NCBI GenBank assembly: GCA_016699675.1
Contig: CP064985.1
Span: 2,170,001-2,234,000, forward strand
Reading direction: 5' to 3'
DNA length: 64,000 bases
From: Austwickia sp.
GTDB lineage: Bacteria; Actinomycetota; Actinomycetes; Actinomycetales; Dermatophilaceae
Shown here piece by piece: positions 35,337 through 43,945 of this stretch. The notes under the pieces were generated by a model that was given only the letters and a program-made list of their open reading frames with translations, made no database searches and was not told the DNA's origin. Positions within the stretch are counted from its first letter, which is position 1. Each line of letters opens with the position of its first letter. Both the position numbers and the translations under genes were made by a program.

Positions 35337-35521
35337 CCGGCCAGAGCGGCGGCGGCCGGCGGCTGTGCGGACGCCGAGCGTCCGTGCCCCGCGCAGCGTG
35401 TCGCCCCGCTGGCTCGCGCATCCCCCGGGGTTAGAGTGCCGCCAGTCGAGACCCCGATTCCATTCGCGCACAGCACTTTTCATGTGAGCGGGGAGGGGAC
35501 CCACGGCCTGGAGGGTCATCC

Positions 35522-37664
35522 ATGACGAGTTCGGTGCGGGCCGAGGCGGAACTGGCGAACGCCGCGGGTGAACCCGGCGCGCGCCGGCCGGACGTCCAGG
35601 GGCTGCGGGCGCTGGCCGTCCTGGCGGTGATGGGTTACCACGCGGGTTTGCCCATTCCCGGAGGCTTCGCCGGGGTGGACGTCTTCTTCGTCATCTCGGG
35701 GTACGTCATCACGGCCATGCTGGTCCGCGAGCTGGCGGCCAACGGCCGGATCCGATTCCGGCGGTTCTACCTGCGCCGGTTCAAGCGGCTCACCCCCGCC
35801 CTCGCGCTCATGCTGGCCGTGACGATGCTGATGTCGGCGGCCCTGCTCGGCCCCTTCGGAACTCAGGCCGTGGCGGCCCAGACGGGTCTGGGGGCCGTGC
35901 TGCTCGTCGCGAACTTCGTCATCGCCGCCACCACGGGCGGGCTACTTCGACGCGCCCGCCGAGACCAACCCGCTGCTGCACACCTGGTCGCTGTCGGTGG
36001 AAGAACAGTTCTACGTGTTCTTCCCCGCGCTGCTCGCGCTCGCCTGGGTGGGCCCGCGGGGCGACGTCCGTCGTGCAGGGTCGGGGCGGTTCGGCCGGCG
36101 CGGGGGCGTGGTCGCCGTCGGGGTGGTCGGGGCGCTGTCGTTCGCCGCGGCACTGTGGGGCGCCTCCGGCCGGCCCGCGCCGGGCCCCGATGTCCTCCTC
36201 GGCTTCTACAGCCCGTTCACCCGGGCGTGGGAGTTCGCCGTCGGAGCGCTGGTGGCGCTCACCCCTGTGCCGCGCCTTCTCGGCCGCGGTTCGGCGGCCA
36301 CCCTCCTCGGCGCGCTCGGCATGGCGGCCGTGCTGCTGTCGCTGGGGGTCATCGGCGCGGGCACGCCGTGGCCGGGTCCGGTCACGCTGCTGCCGGTGCT
36401 GGGCACGGCCGCCGTGATCGCGGCCGGGGCCGACGCCCGCGGAGCACGCAACATCGTCACCCTCGCCCTGTCTACGCCGGCGGCTGTGACGGTGGGGAAC
36501 TGGTCGTATTCGCTCTATCTCTGGCACTGGCCGTTCGTCGTGGCGGCCACGATGCTGTGGCCGCATCGCACCGGCGCCAGCCTGGTCGCCGCCGTGTTGT
36601 CGGTGCTCCCGGCCGTCGCGTCGTACCGCCTCCTCGAGCAACCCCTGCGGCGCGATCCCCGGCTCGGGGGGCGACGCCTCGCGCGGACGATCGCGGTCGC
36701 GACCGTCCCCCCGGTCCTGCTGGCGGCAGGACTGTACGTCGGGAGCGGCCGCGGCTGGTGGTCGCCGACGGTGCGGCAGTACGTCGACGCGGTGGCGACG
36801 CCGCATGCGGGTCGAGAGCGCGGGTGTGACCAGCGGGTGCCGTTGGCGCAGGTAGGCCCGGAGTGCACCTGGGGCGTCGAAGCGCCCGGCGCGCCGCTCT
36901 ATCTCCTGGGCGACAGCAACGCCGACCACTTCAGTGAGGCGGTCATCGGGGCCGGGCGCGTGCTCGGTCGACCGGTGACGGTCGCGACGACCAACGCCTG
37001 TCCGTTCTTGGACGTGGCATTCCTCGACGACCGCCCCGAGTGGGCGTCGCGCAATGCCGCCTGTGCCCGCTACGTCCAGGAGACCCTGACCGCGGCCTCA
37101 ACGGTTCGACCGGGCACGATCGTGCTCGCGAACAGCGACGTGCACGGGGACAAGCCCGAGATCGCGATGGGCCCGTCGGGCGGCGCCCTGAGCCACGACG
37201 CGGCGGCCAAGGGCGTCGCGCTGAGGGAGGGACTCGCTCGGACCATCCGCAGCCTGCGCGCCGCGGGCCACCGGGTCCTGGTCGTCCAGAGCACGCCCAA
37301 GTGGGTGGGCGCGCACGCCTGGACGCCCGATGCCTGCACGACGGTCGGCGTCCTGACCGGATCCTGCCGATCGTCGATGACGGTTGCCGACGCCGAGGCC
37401 CAGCAGGGCATGGCGCGGTCCGCCGTCCGGGAGGCCGTCGCCTCGGCAGGTGCCCCTTCTGCCGGCGTCGCCTCTGCGCGCGCCGATGCAGGAGAAGGCG
37501 CCGCGGTGGCGGAGTGGGACACCTGGGCGCAGCTCTGCCCCGATGGCGTCTGCGCGACGCACGCGGGTGACCTGCTGCGCTATCGGGACGCCTCGCACCT
37601 CAGCGTGGCCCAGTCCACCCTGCTTACGGACCCGCTGGTGGCGCGGCTCCAGGTCTTGCGCTGA
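35522..37664 (+). pseudogene. Acyltransferase_3-SGNH fusion, one frameshift
   Basis: Two frames join to one protein. The first (ATG 35522) has VQGLRALAVLAVMGYHAGLP, FFVISGYVIT and RRFKRLTPAL; at 35936-35941 the codons read GGC GGG CTA where one base less would give GGCYFDAPAET-type reading, that is TGGYFDAPAETNPLLHTWSL. The second frame then continues with VEEQFYVFFPALLALAW, ten membrane helices in all, and a C-terminal SGNH domain with GDSNADHF and ASHLSVAQ. Repaired length is about 713 residues. Such proteins acetylate cell-surface sugars. An extra G in a G-run is the only break seen, so it may be a sequencing error and the gene intact. Confidence 0.85.
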
Positions 37665-37689
37665 CCACCTGGGGTGTGCCGCCACCATG

Positions 37690-37722
37690 GCTGACCGGGC
37701 CGGTGGAACCGGCCCGGTCAGC
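37690..37722. terminator. Bidirectional hairpin between acyltransferase and catalase
   Basis: GCTGACCGGGCCGGT (37690-37704) and ACCGGCCCGGTCAGC (37708-37722) form a perfect 15-bp stem with a 3-nt loop. It sits between two convergent genes and would end both transcripts. Confidence 0.85.
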
Positions 37723-37740
37723 GCTGTGCGCGGTCGTGGA

Positions 37741-39915
37741 TCACGAGACGGCGGAGACGTCCCGATTCCAGTAGCGTCCCGTGGCCAGACCGGCCACGAA
37801 GTCCTTCGCGACCGCCGCGCCGTCGGCGCCGACGAAGACCCCGGGAGTCTCCTTCTTCGCCGCGACCCGGCCCATGTCCTTCGTCTCGCCGGCGACCGCG
37901 AGGGGCTTGAAGTGCGCGAAGGCCTCCTCGATGAAGTGCACGGCCTTGCCATTGCTGAGCAGGGCTCGGCCCTTCTGACCGCCGGGGACGAAGACCGCGT
38001 CGTAGAGGACGGACATCGTCGTGTCGTAGGTCTGCGTCGCAACGACCCCCTTGGCCTCGTTCTGGGGACCGAGGTGGGTGCCGATGACCTCCCAGGTCGC
38101 GCCTGCCGCCTTCAACGCGTCCTGCACGGCCTTGACGTCGGACTCCTTGACGTCGTCGCTGACCAGGACGGCCACCTTGCGGGTCGCGGCGGAGGACGGC
38201 TGCTTGGCCATGCTCAGCGAGGGGGAGGGCTGCACCGAGGTGTTCGGCTTGCCGGCGGGGGCGGGCAAGCCGAGGTAGTCCGCCACCTTCTTGGTCAGGT
38301 CTGCGTCGACGTTGGCCAGCAACGTGAGCACGCGCTTGCGCACGTCCGCCGACATGACCTTGGTGAGTTCGAACTGGAAGGCCTGGACGATGTGCAGCTG
38401 CTCCCAGTCGGCGAGGCTGACGTAGAACATCCGCGCCTGGCTGAAGTGGTCGCCGAAGGTCTCGCTGCGCTCGCGGGTCTTCCCGCCCGACAGCACCCCC
38501 GGATAGCTGACGAACCCGTTCTTGGCCGGCACCTGGGCACCCAGGGAATTGGGCGAGTAGTTCACGTCGCCGTCGCGGTTGTCATACCGCATGTAGCCGT
38601 CTTGCTGGAAGTTGTTGACATTGGCCCGGGGCCGGTTGATCGGCAGCTGGGCGAAGTTCGCGCTGTTGAAGCGGTTGACCTGGGTGTCCAGGTAGGAGAA
38701 CAGGCGACCCTGCAGCAGCGGGTCCTCCGTGATGTCGATGCCCGGCACGATGTGGCTGGGGCAGAACGCGACCTGTTCGGTCTCCTCGAAGAAGTTGCTC
38801 GGGTTGCGGTCCAGGGTCATGGTCCCCACGACCTGGAGCGGCACGCTCTCCTCAGGCCAGAGCTTGGTCGGATCGAGCACGTCGACGCCCAGCTTGCCCA
38901 CGTCCCCTTCGGCCAGCAGTTGGACCGCGAGATCCCACTGCGGCTTGGCGCCCGCCGCAATGGCGTCGGCCAGGTCCCGCCGGTGGAAGTCGGGGTCGGC
39001 CGCCATGACCTTGTTGGATTCGTCCCAGATGAGCGAATGAACGCCGAGCTTGGGCCGCCAGTGGAACTTCACGAACGTGGCCTTGCCGCCCTTGACCAGG
39101 CGGAACGTGTGGACGGCCGCACCGTCCATCATCCGGAAGCTCCGCGGGATGGCCCGGTCCGACATCGCCCACATGACCATGTGCATGGTCTCCGGGGCCA
39201 GCGAGATGAAATCCCAGAAGTTGTCGTGCGCCGTACTGGCCTGCGGGATCTCGCGCGCGGGCTGGGGCTTGAAGGAATGGACGAGGTCGGGGAACTTGAT
39301 CGCGTCCTGGATGAAGAACACCGGGATGTTGTTGCCGACGATGTCCCAGTTGCCTTCGGAGGTGTAGAACTTCGTCGCGAAGCCTCGCGCGTCGCGGACG
39401 GTGTCCGCCGAGCCCCGCGAGCCGTTCACGGTGGAGAAGCGGACGAAGACCGGTACGTCGACGCCCACTTCGGTCAGCACCTTCGCGGAGGTGAACGCGT
39501 CGAGTGACTTGCTGAGCGTGAAGACGCCATGGGCCCCGGCGCCGCGGGCGTGGACGGCCCGCTCGGGCACCCGCTCGTGGTCGAAGTGGGTGATCTTCTC
39601 CCGGAAGGCGAAGTCCTCGAGGAGCGAGGGCCCGCGGCTGCCGGCCTTGAGGGTGTTCTCGTCGGTGGACAGGGGCACGCCTTGGTTCGTCGTCATGCGG
39701 TCACCGCCTGCGACGTACGACGTGTCGTCCAGGGGGAGCCCGGCGGCCGCGGCAGGTACGGCGGAGTTGACCGCGGCGGCGGCCTTCGCCTTCGGTGCCA
39801 CCGTGGTGGCGGCCACCGCTAGGCCGGCGCTGACCGCGGCGCCTTGGAGCACCCGGCGGCGGGAGACGCCGGAATCGTCGGGGCGTGGGGAATTCGTCGA
39901 AATCTCAGGAGACAT
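37741..39915 (-). CDS. katE: Large-subunit catalase (clade 2, KatE type) with a Tat signal
   Basis: The 724-residue protein removes hydrogen peroxide. The catalase core has FDHERVPERAVHARGAGAHG (distal His), NNIPVFFIQDAIKFPD, and RLFSYLDTQ with the haem tyrosine. The C-terminal 150 residues form the flavodoxin-like domain (VAVLVSDDVKESDVKAVQDAL) of large catalases. The N-terminus has a twin-arginine signal (VSRRRVLQGAAVSAGLA, about 17-33), which is unusual for this clade and predicts export. ATG 39915. An ankyrin gene lies 121 bp upstream on the same strand. Confidence 0.93.
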   Translation of the reverse strand: MSPEISTNSPRPDDSGVSRRRVLQGAAVSAGLAVAATTVAPKAKAAAAVNSAVPAAAAGLPLDDTSYVAGGDRMTTNQGVPLSTDENTLKAGSRGPSLLEDFAFREKITHFDHERVPERAVHARGAGAHGVFTLSKSLDAFTSAKVLTEVGVDVPVFVRFSTVNGSRGSADTVRDARGFATKFYTSEGNWDIVGNNIPVFFIQDAIKFPDLVHSFKPQPAREIPQASTAHDNFWDFISLAPETMHMVMWAMSDRAIPRSFRMMDGAAVHTFRLVKGGKATFVKFHWRPKLGVHSLIWDESNKVMAADPDFHRRDLADAIAAGAKPQWDLAVQLLAEGDVGKLGVDVLDPTKLWPEESVPLQVVGTMTLDRNPSNFFEETEQVAFCPSHIVPGIDITEDPLLQGRLFSYLDTQVNRFNSANFAQLPINRPRANVNNFQQDGYMRYDNRDGDVNYSPNSLGAQVPAKNGFVSYPGVLSGGKTRERSETFGDHFSQARMFYVSLADWEQLHIVQAFQFELTKVMSADVRKRVLTLLANVDADLTKKVADYLGLPAPAGKPNTSVQPSPSLSMAKQPSSAATRKVAVLVSDDVKESDVKAVQDALKAAGATWEVIGTHLGPQNEAKGVVATQTYDTTMSVLYDAVFVPGGQKGRALLSNGKAVHFIEEAFAHFKPLAVAGETKDMGRVAAKKETPGVFVGADGAAVAKDFVAGLATGRYWNRDVSAVS

Positions 39916-40036
39916 GGGGTCCTCGGCTCGCCGGCCCGGGGAAAGGCCAGGGATGTCGGGCCGGCTGTTCGACCCGCATCCGCCCACCCTAGGGGCGGGC
40001 CGGTGCCGCCACCCGGCGACACTTCGGACGTACGAC

Positions 40037-40435
40037 TCAGTGCTCGTCCAGCAGCGCGCGCATCGCCCCAAGGTCGAAGTGGGAGGCGATCTCGCGGGCG
40101 GAGGGCCCCCCTCCGTCGGGGTCGGCGCCCGCCTCCAACAGGGCCCGGACGCCGTCCTGCGACTGCACGAAGACCGCGCAACCGAGGGCGGTTTGGCCCC
40201 GGTCATTGCGCCGTTCGGTGTCGGCCCCGCGCGCCAGCAGGCCACGGACGAGGTCCACGTTGCGGTGATACATCGCCAGGATCAGCAGCGTGTCGCCCTT
40301 GTGGTTGGTCAGGTTGACGGGCAAGCCCCGGTCGATGACGTCGAGAAGGCCGAGGTGCCCGGTGCGGGCCAGGTCGAAGGCCTGGGCAAGGACGTCCAGC
40401 TCCGCCTCGGAGAGTTCGGTGGGTTCGTTGGTCAC
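40037..40435 (-). CDS. Ankyrin-repeat protein, catalase partner
   Basis: The 132-residue protein has about three ankyrin repeats: GLPVNLTNHKGDTLLILAMY, VRGLLARGADTERRNDRGQTALGCAV and VRALLEAGADPD. Small ankyrin proteins encoded next to catalases are known in other bacteria (for example AnkB beside KatB in Pseudomonas aeruginosa), where they support catalase activity. GTG 40435. It is 121 bp upstream of the catalase on the same strand and divergent from ohrR. Confidence 0.88.
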   Translation of the reverse strand: MTNEPTELSEAELDVLAQAFDLARTGHLGLLDVIDRGLPVNLTNHKGDTLLILAMYHRNVDLVRGLLARGADTERRNDRGQTALGCAVFVQSQDGVRALLEAGADPDGGGPSAREIASHFDLGAMRALLDEH

Positions 40436-40525
40436 GACCTGGGCGTACCCACCCGACGGCTCGCCAACCCCGGGACCCCTCGTCGCTGCAGTGCTCGGCG
40501 CCCGGCTTCGGCCTCTAGGACGCAA

Positions 40526-40558
40526 TCGAGTTGTGCACAAGGTAATCGTGTGCAACAA
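40526..40558. promoter_or_regulatory. Candidate OhrR operator in the ank-ohrR gap
   Basis: TTGTGCACAA (40531-40540) is a perfect 10-bp palindrome and a related TGTGCAACAA begins at 40549. OhrR-type regulators bind AT-rich palindromes such as TACAA..TTGTA, to which the TTGT/ACAA ends compare. The site lies 25 bp before the ohrR ATG. Confidence 0.5.
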
Positions 40559-40565
40559 TCGAGCC

Positions 40566-40994
40566 ATGGACGCCGAGCTGACCCTGGACAACCAGCTCTG
40601 CTTCGCGCTCAATGCCGCCGCGCGCGCCGCGGCGGGGGCCTATCGGTCGGCGCTCGGGGAGCTGGGTCTGACGTACCCTCAGTTCCTCGTGCTCTTGGCC
40701 CTCTGGGAAGCCGATGGCCAGAGCGTGTCTGAGTTGGGTGACCGCGTGCGCCTCGACAGCGGCACCCTGTCGCCCCTGCTCCGCCGCCTTGCCGAGGCGG
40801 GGATGGTGGAGCGTCGCCGCAGTAGCAGCGACGAGCGGCGGGTGACGATTCACCTGACCGACGCCGGGCGTGACCTGCAGCCACGCGTGGCTGACGTGCA
40901 GCGCCAGCTCTACCGCCGGCTCGACATGACACCCGAGGAGATCGCGACGCTGCGCTCCCTCGCCCGGCGGTTCTACGCCGCCAGCGACCACTGA
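40566..40994 (+). CDS. ohrR: OhrR-like MarR-family regulator
   Basis: The 142-residue winged-helix protein starts LTLDNQLCFALNAAARA, the motif with the peroxide-reactive cysteine of OhrR. The winged helix is LTYPQFLVLLALWEADGQSVSELGDRVRLDSGTLSPLLRRLAEAGMVERR. Oxidation of the cysteine by organic peroxides releases it from DNA. ATG 40566. Ohr is encoded 154 bp downstream, in keeping with this assignment. Confidence 0.92.
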   Translation: MDAELTLDNQLCFALNAAARAAAGAYRSALGELGLTYPQFLVLLALWEADGQSVSELGDRVRLDSGTLSPLLRRLAEAGMVERRRSSSDERRVTIHLTDAGRDLQPRVADVQRQLYRRLDMTPEEIATLRSLARRFYAASDH

Positions 40995-41148
40995 GCTGCG
41001 CGGCGTGCCTGCCGCCTCGTCGCAACGTCGCGAGAGGTCAGCGCGCGGTGCCGGCGACGTCCGGAACGACCGAGAACACCATCACAGACCACGATCGCCG
41101 GCGATGCCAGCCGCCCGATCCACGGATTTGCCCCACATGAGGAGAACC

Positions 41149-41571
41149 ATGAAACCCGTCTACACCGCGCAGGCTCTGGCCACCGGAGCCGGCCGCAACG
41201 GCCGCACCCGCACCCCCGACGGACGCATCGACCTTCAGCTCGCCATCCCCACCGAGATGGGGGGCAGCGGCGACGGCGCCAACCCCGAGCAGCTGTTCGC
41301 GGCCGGCTATGCCGCCTGCTTCCACTCGGCCCTGCAGCTCGTCGCGCGCCAGGCCAAGGTCGACCTCGGCGAGTCCAGCGTCGGTGCCGCCGTCGGCATC
41401 GGCCCGAACGACGCGGGCGGGTTCGCCCTGACCGTCGCCCTCGAGGTGATCGTCCCCGACCTGCCCCACGAGCAGGCCCAGGCCCTGGCCGACCAGGCGC
41501 ACCAGGTCTGCCCCTATTCCAACGCCACCCGCGGCAACATCGACGTGACCGTCACTGTCGCGCAGGACTGA
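41149..41571 (+). CDS. ohr: Organic hydroperoxide resistance protein
   Basis: The 140-residue protein belongs to Ohr/OsmC. It has KPVYTAQALATGAGRNGRT, the peroxidatic cysteine in AAGYAACFHSAL (about residue 60), and the resolving cysteine in VCPYSNATRGN (about 124). It reduces organic peroxides with lipoyl-type thiols in known relatives. ATG 41149 follows AGGAGAACC; the upstream frame is not conserved. ohrR is just upstream. Confidence 0.95.
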   Translation: MKPVYTAQALATGAGRNGRTRTPDGRIDLQLAIPTEMGGSGDGANPEQLFAAGYAACFHSALQLVARQAKVDLGESSVGAAVGIGPNDAGGFALTVALEVIVPDLPHEQAQALADQAHQVCPYSNATRGNIDVTVTVAQD

Positions 41572-41575
41572 GGCC

Positions 41576-42583
41576 ATGAGCACCCCCACCAGCAGCCGTC
41601 AGATCGTCCTCGCCGAGCGGCCCACCGGCTGGCCCACGCAGGACACCTTCCGCACCGAGAGCGTCGACCTCCCCGACCTGGCGCCGGACCAGGTCCTGGT
41701 TCGCAACCTGGTCATGTCGGTCGACCCCTACATGCGCGGCCGGATGAACGACGTGAAGTCCTACATCCCGCCCTTCCAGATCGATGCCCCGCTCGACGGG
41801 GGCGCCGTCGGGGAGGTCATCGCCTCCACCAGCGACGCCCTGCCCGTCGGCAGCACCGTCCTGCACGGCCTCGGCTGGCGCGAGCACGCCATCGTGCCCG
41901 CGTCCTCGGCCACCGCCGTCGACGTCGACGTGGCCCCCGCTTCGGCGTACCTCGGAGTCCTCGGCATGCCCGGGCTGACCGCCTACGCGGGCCTGCTCGC
42001 CGCCGGCGAATTCCAGCCGGGCGACGCGGTGTTCGCGTCCGGCGCCGCCGGTGCGGTCGGCTCGCTCGTCGGCCAGATCGCCAAACTCAAGGGAGCCTCC
42101 CGGGTCGTCGGCAGCGCCGGTTCGCCCGCCAAGGTGGCGCGGCTGCTCGACCTCGGCTTCGACGCCGCGTTCGACTACCACGACGGCCCGGTCGTCGACC
42201 GGCTGCGCGAGGCGTCGCCCGACGGCATCGACGTCTACTTCGACAACGTCGGCGGCGACCACCTTGAGGCCGCCCTGACCAGGCTCAACGTGGACGGTCG
42301 GGTCGCCATGTGCGGCGCCATCGCGCAGTACAACGACGCCACCCCGCGCGCCGCGCCGCGCAACCTGGCCCTCGCCATCGGCAAGCGGCTCACGTTGCGC
42401 GGGTTCGTGGTCGCCAAGTACGCCGGGATGCGCGGCGAGTTCGTCGCCGACATGTCCGGCTGGCTCGCGGGCGGGCAGATCCGGTACGACGAGACCTTCC
42501 GGGACGGCCTCGACGCGGCGCCGACCGCGTTCCTGGAGATGATGCGCGGCGCGAACAGGGGCAAGATGCTCGTCCGCCTCTGA
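41576..42583 (+). CDS. NADP-dependent oxidoreductase (MDR, CurA/prostaglandin-reductase type)
   Basis: The 335-residue zinc-free medium-chain reductase has VMSVDPYMRGRMNDVKSY, LGMPGLTAYAGLL, the NADPH loop GAAGAVGSLVGQIAKLKG, and DVYFDNVGGDHLEAAL. Relatives reduce alkenals and related enones, the products of lipid peroxidation, which fits its place 4 bp after ohr. The actual substrate is not known. Confidence 0.88.
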   Translation: MSTPTSSRQIVLAERPTGWPTQDTFRTESVDLPDLAPDQVLVRNLVMSVDPYMRGRMNDVKSYIPPFQIDAPLDGGAVGEVIASTSDALPVGSTVLHGLGWREHAIVPASSATAVDVDVAPASAYLGVLGMPGLTAYAGLLAAGEFQPGDAVFASGAAGAVGSLVGQIAKLKGASRVVGSAGSPAKVARLLDLGFDAAFDYHDGPVVDRLREASPDGIDVYFDNVGGDHLEAALTRLNVDGRVAMCGAIAQYNDATPRAAPRNLALAIGKRLTLRGFVVAKYAGMRGEFVADMSGWLAGGQIRYDETFRDGLDAAPTAFLEMMRGANRGKMLVRL

Positions 42584-42727
42584 CGCGTCGTCCGCATCTC
42601 AAGCCGCTGGCGCCCTCGCCGCCTCTCGCACGGTGGCGCCTACCGGCGCCCACGGCCGGCCCCGCTTGCTGCAGCACGCACGACGTACCTGCCGAACCAC
42701 CCCCTTTGGATCCTGAGGAGCCTCACC

Positions 42728-43804
42728 ATGTCCACCCCCTTTGAGCCCGTTCGCATCGGCGCCTGGGAGCTGCCGCAGCGCTTCGTCATGGCGCCGCTGA
42801 CGCGCAACCGGGCCGGCGCCGACGGCGTACCGACCGACCTGCACGTGCGCTACTACGCCCAGCGCGCCACGGCCGGCCTGATCATCACCGAGGGCACCCA
42901 GCCCAGCGCCGTCGGCCAGGGCTACCTGCGCACGCCGGGCGTCCACACCACCGAGCAGGTCGCCGGCTGGCGGCACGTCGCCGACGCGGTGCACGTGGCG
43001 GGTGGGCGCATCGTCGTCCAGCTCATGCACGCCGGGCGCATCGCCCACCCGGACAACAAGGGCGGCCTGGAGTCGCTGGCGCCGAGCGCGCTGCGCGCCC
43101 CCGGCACGATCGTCACCCCGTCCGGTCCCCAGGAACCGGCCCTGCCGCGGGCCCTGGAGACCGACGAGATCCCGGGCATCGTCGCGGAATTCGTGCACGC
43201 CGCCCGGTGCGCCGTCGAGGCGGGTCTGGACGGCGTCGAGATTCACTCGGCGAACGGCTACCTGCTGCACCAGTTCCTCGCGCCGTCCAGCAACGAGCGC
43301 ACCGACCCGTACAGCGGTTCGCCCGCCGGTCGCGCCCGGCTCACCGTCGAGGTCACCCGGGCCGTCGCCGAGGCGATCGGCGCCGAGCGGGTCGGCCTGC
43401 GGATTTCGCCGGCGCACAACATCCAGGGCGTGATCGAGGACGACCCGGCGGATGTGGCGGCGACGTACGGTGCGTTGCTCGACGGGATCGCCGACCTCGG
43501 GCTGGCCTACCTGAGCATCCTCGCCCCGCCGGACGGCGCGCTGACCCAGGACCTGCGCCGCCGGTTCGGCGGCCCGGTGATCCTGAACTCCGGCTTCGGC
43601 TCGGTGACCACGCTGGACGACGTCGCCGCGATCCTGGGCCGCGACCTGGCGGACGCAGTGGCGGTCGGCCGGCCGTTCCTGGCCAACCCGGACCTCCCGA
43701 CGCGGTGGCGCACCGGCGCGGCCCTCAACGAGCCGCGACAGGCCACGTTCTACACCCCGGGCGCGGAGGGGTACACGGACTACCCGACGCTGGCGGCCAG
43801 CTGA
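42728..43804 (+). CDS. Old yellow enzyme family FMN oxidoreductase
   Basis: The 358-residue FMN enzyme has MAPLTRNRAGADGVPTDLH at the start, the VQLMHAGRIAHPDNKGG loop, and EIHSANGYLLHQFLAPSSNERTD with the catalytic/substrate His-Asn pair, then ILNSGFG and AVAVGRPFLANPDLP (FMN phosphate). It reduces activated alkenes, nitro esters or quinones with NAD(P)H. It follows the MDR reductase by 144 bp and precedes a hairpin terminator. Confidence 0.92.
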   Translation: MSTPFEPVRIGAWELPQRFVMAPLTRNRAGADGVPTDLHVRYYAQRATAGLIITEGTQPSAVGQGYLRTPGVHTTEQVAGWRHVADAVHVAGGRIVVQLMHAGRIAHPDNKGGLESLAPSALRAPGTIVTPSGPQEPALPRALETDEIPGIVAEFVHAARCAVEAGLDGVEIHSANGYLLHQFLAPSSNERTDPYSGSPAGRARLTVEVTRAVAEAIGAERVGLRISPAHNIQGVIEDDPADVAATYGALLDGIADLGLAYLSILAPPDGALTQDLRRRFGGPVILNSGFGSVTTLDDVAAILGRDLADAVAVGRPFLANPDLPTRWRTGAALNEPRQATFYTPGAEGYTDYPTLAAS

Positions 43805-43830
43805 GCTACGGCCGGCCCGCGCCGGGAGCC

Positions 43831-43875
43831 CGCCGGGAGGGCGGGGGAGCCCAGGGCCCCCTCGCCCTCCCGGCG
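43831..43875 (+). terminator. GC-rich hairpin terminator after the old yellow enzyme
   Basis: An 18-bp stem with one mismatch forms between 43831-43848 (CGCCGGGAGGG...) and 43858-43875 (...CCCTCCCGGCG), 27 bp after the stop. No U-tract follows, as is usual in actinobacteria. Confidence 0.7.
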
Positions 43876-43945
43876 CGGCGTCCCTAAGCTCGACTCACGC
43901 GAGTTGCATTCACCAGGCCGTGTTTTCGTCATCGGGGAGGCCAGC

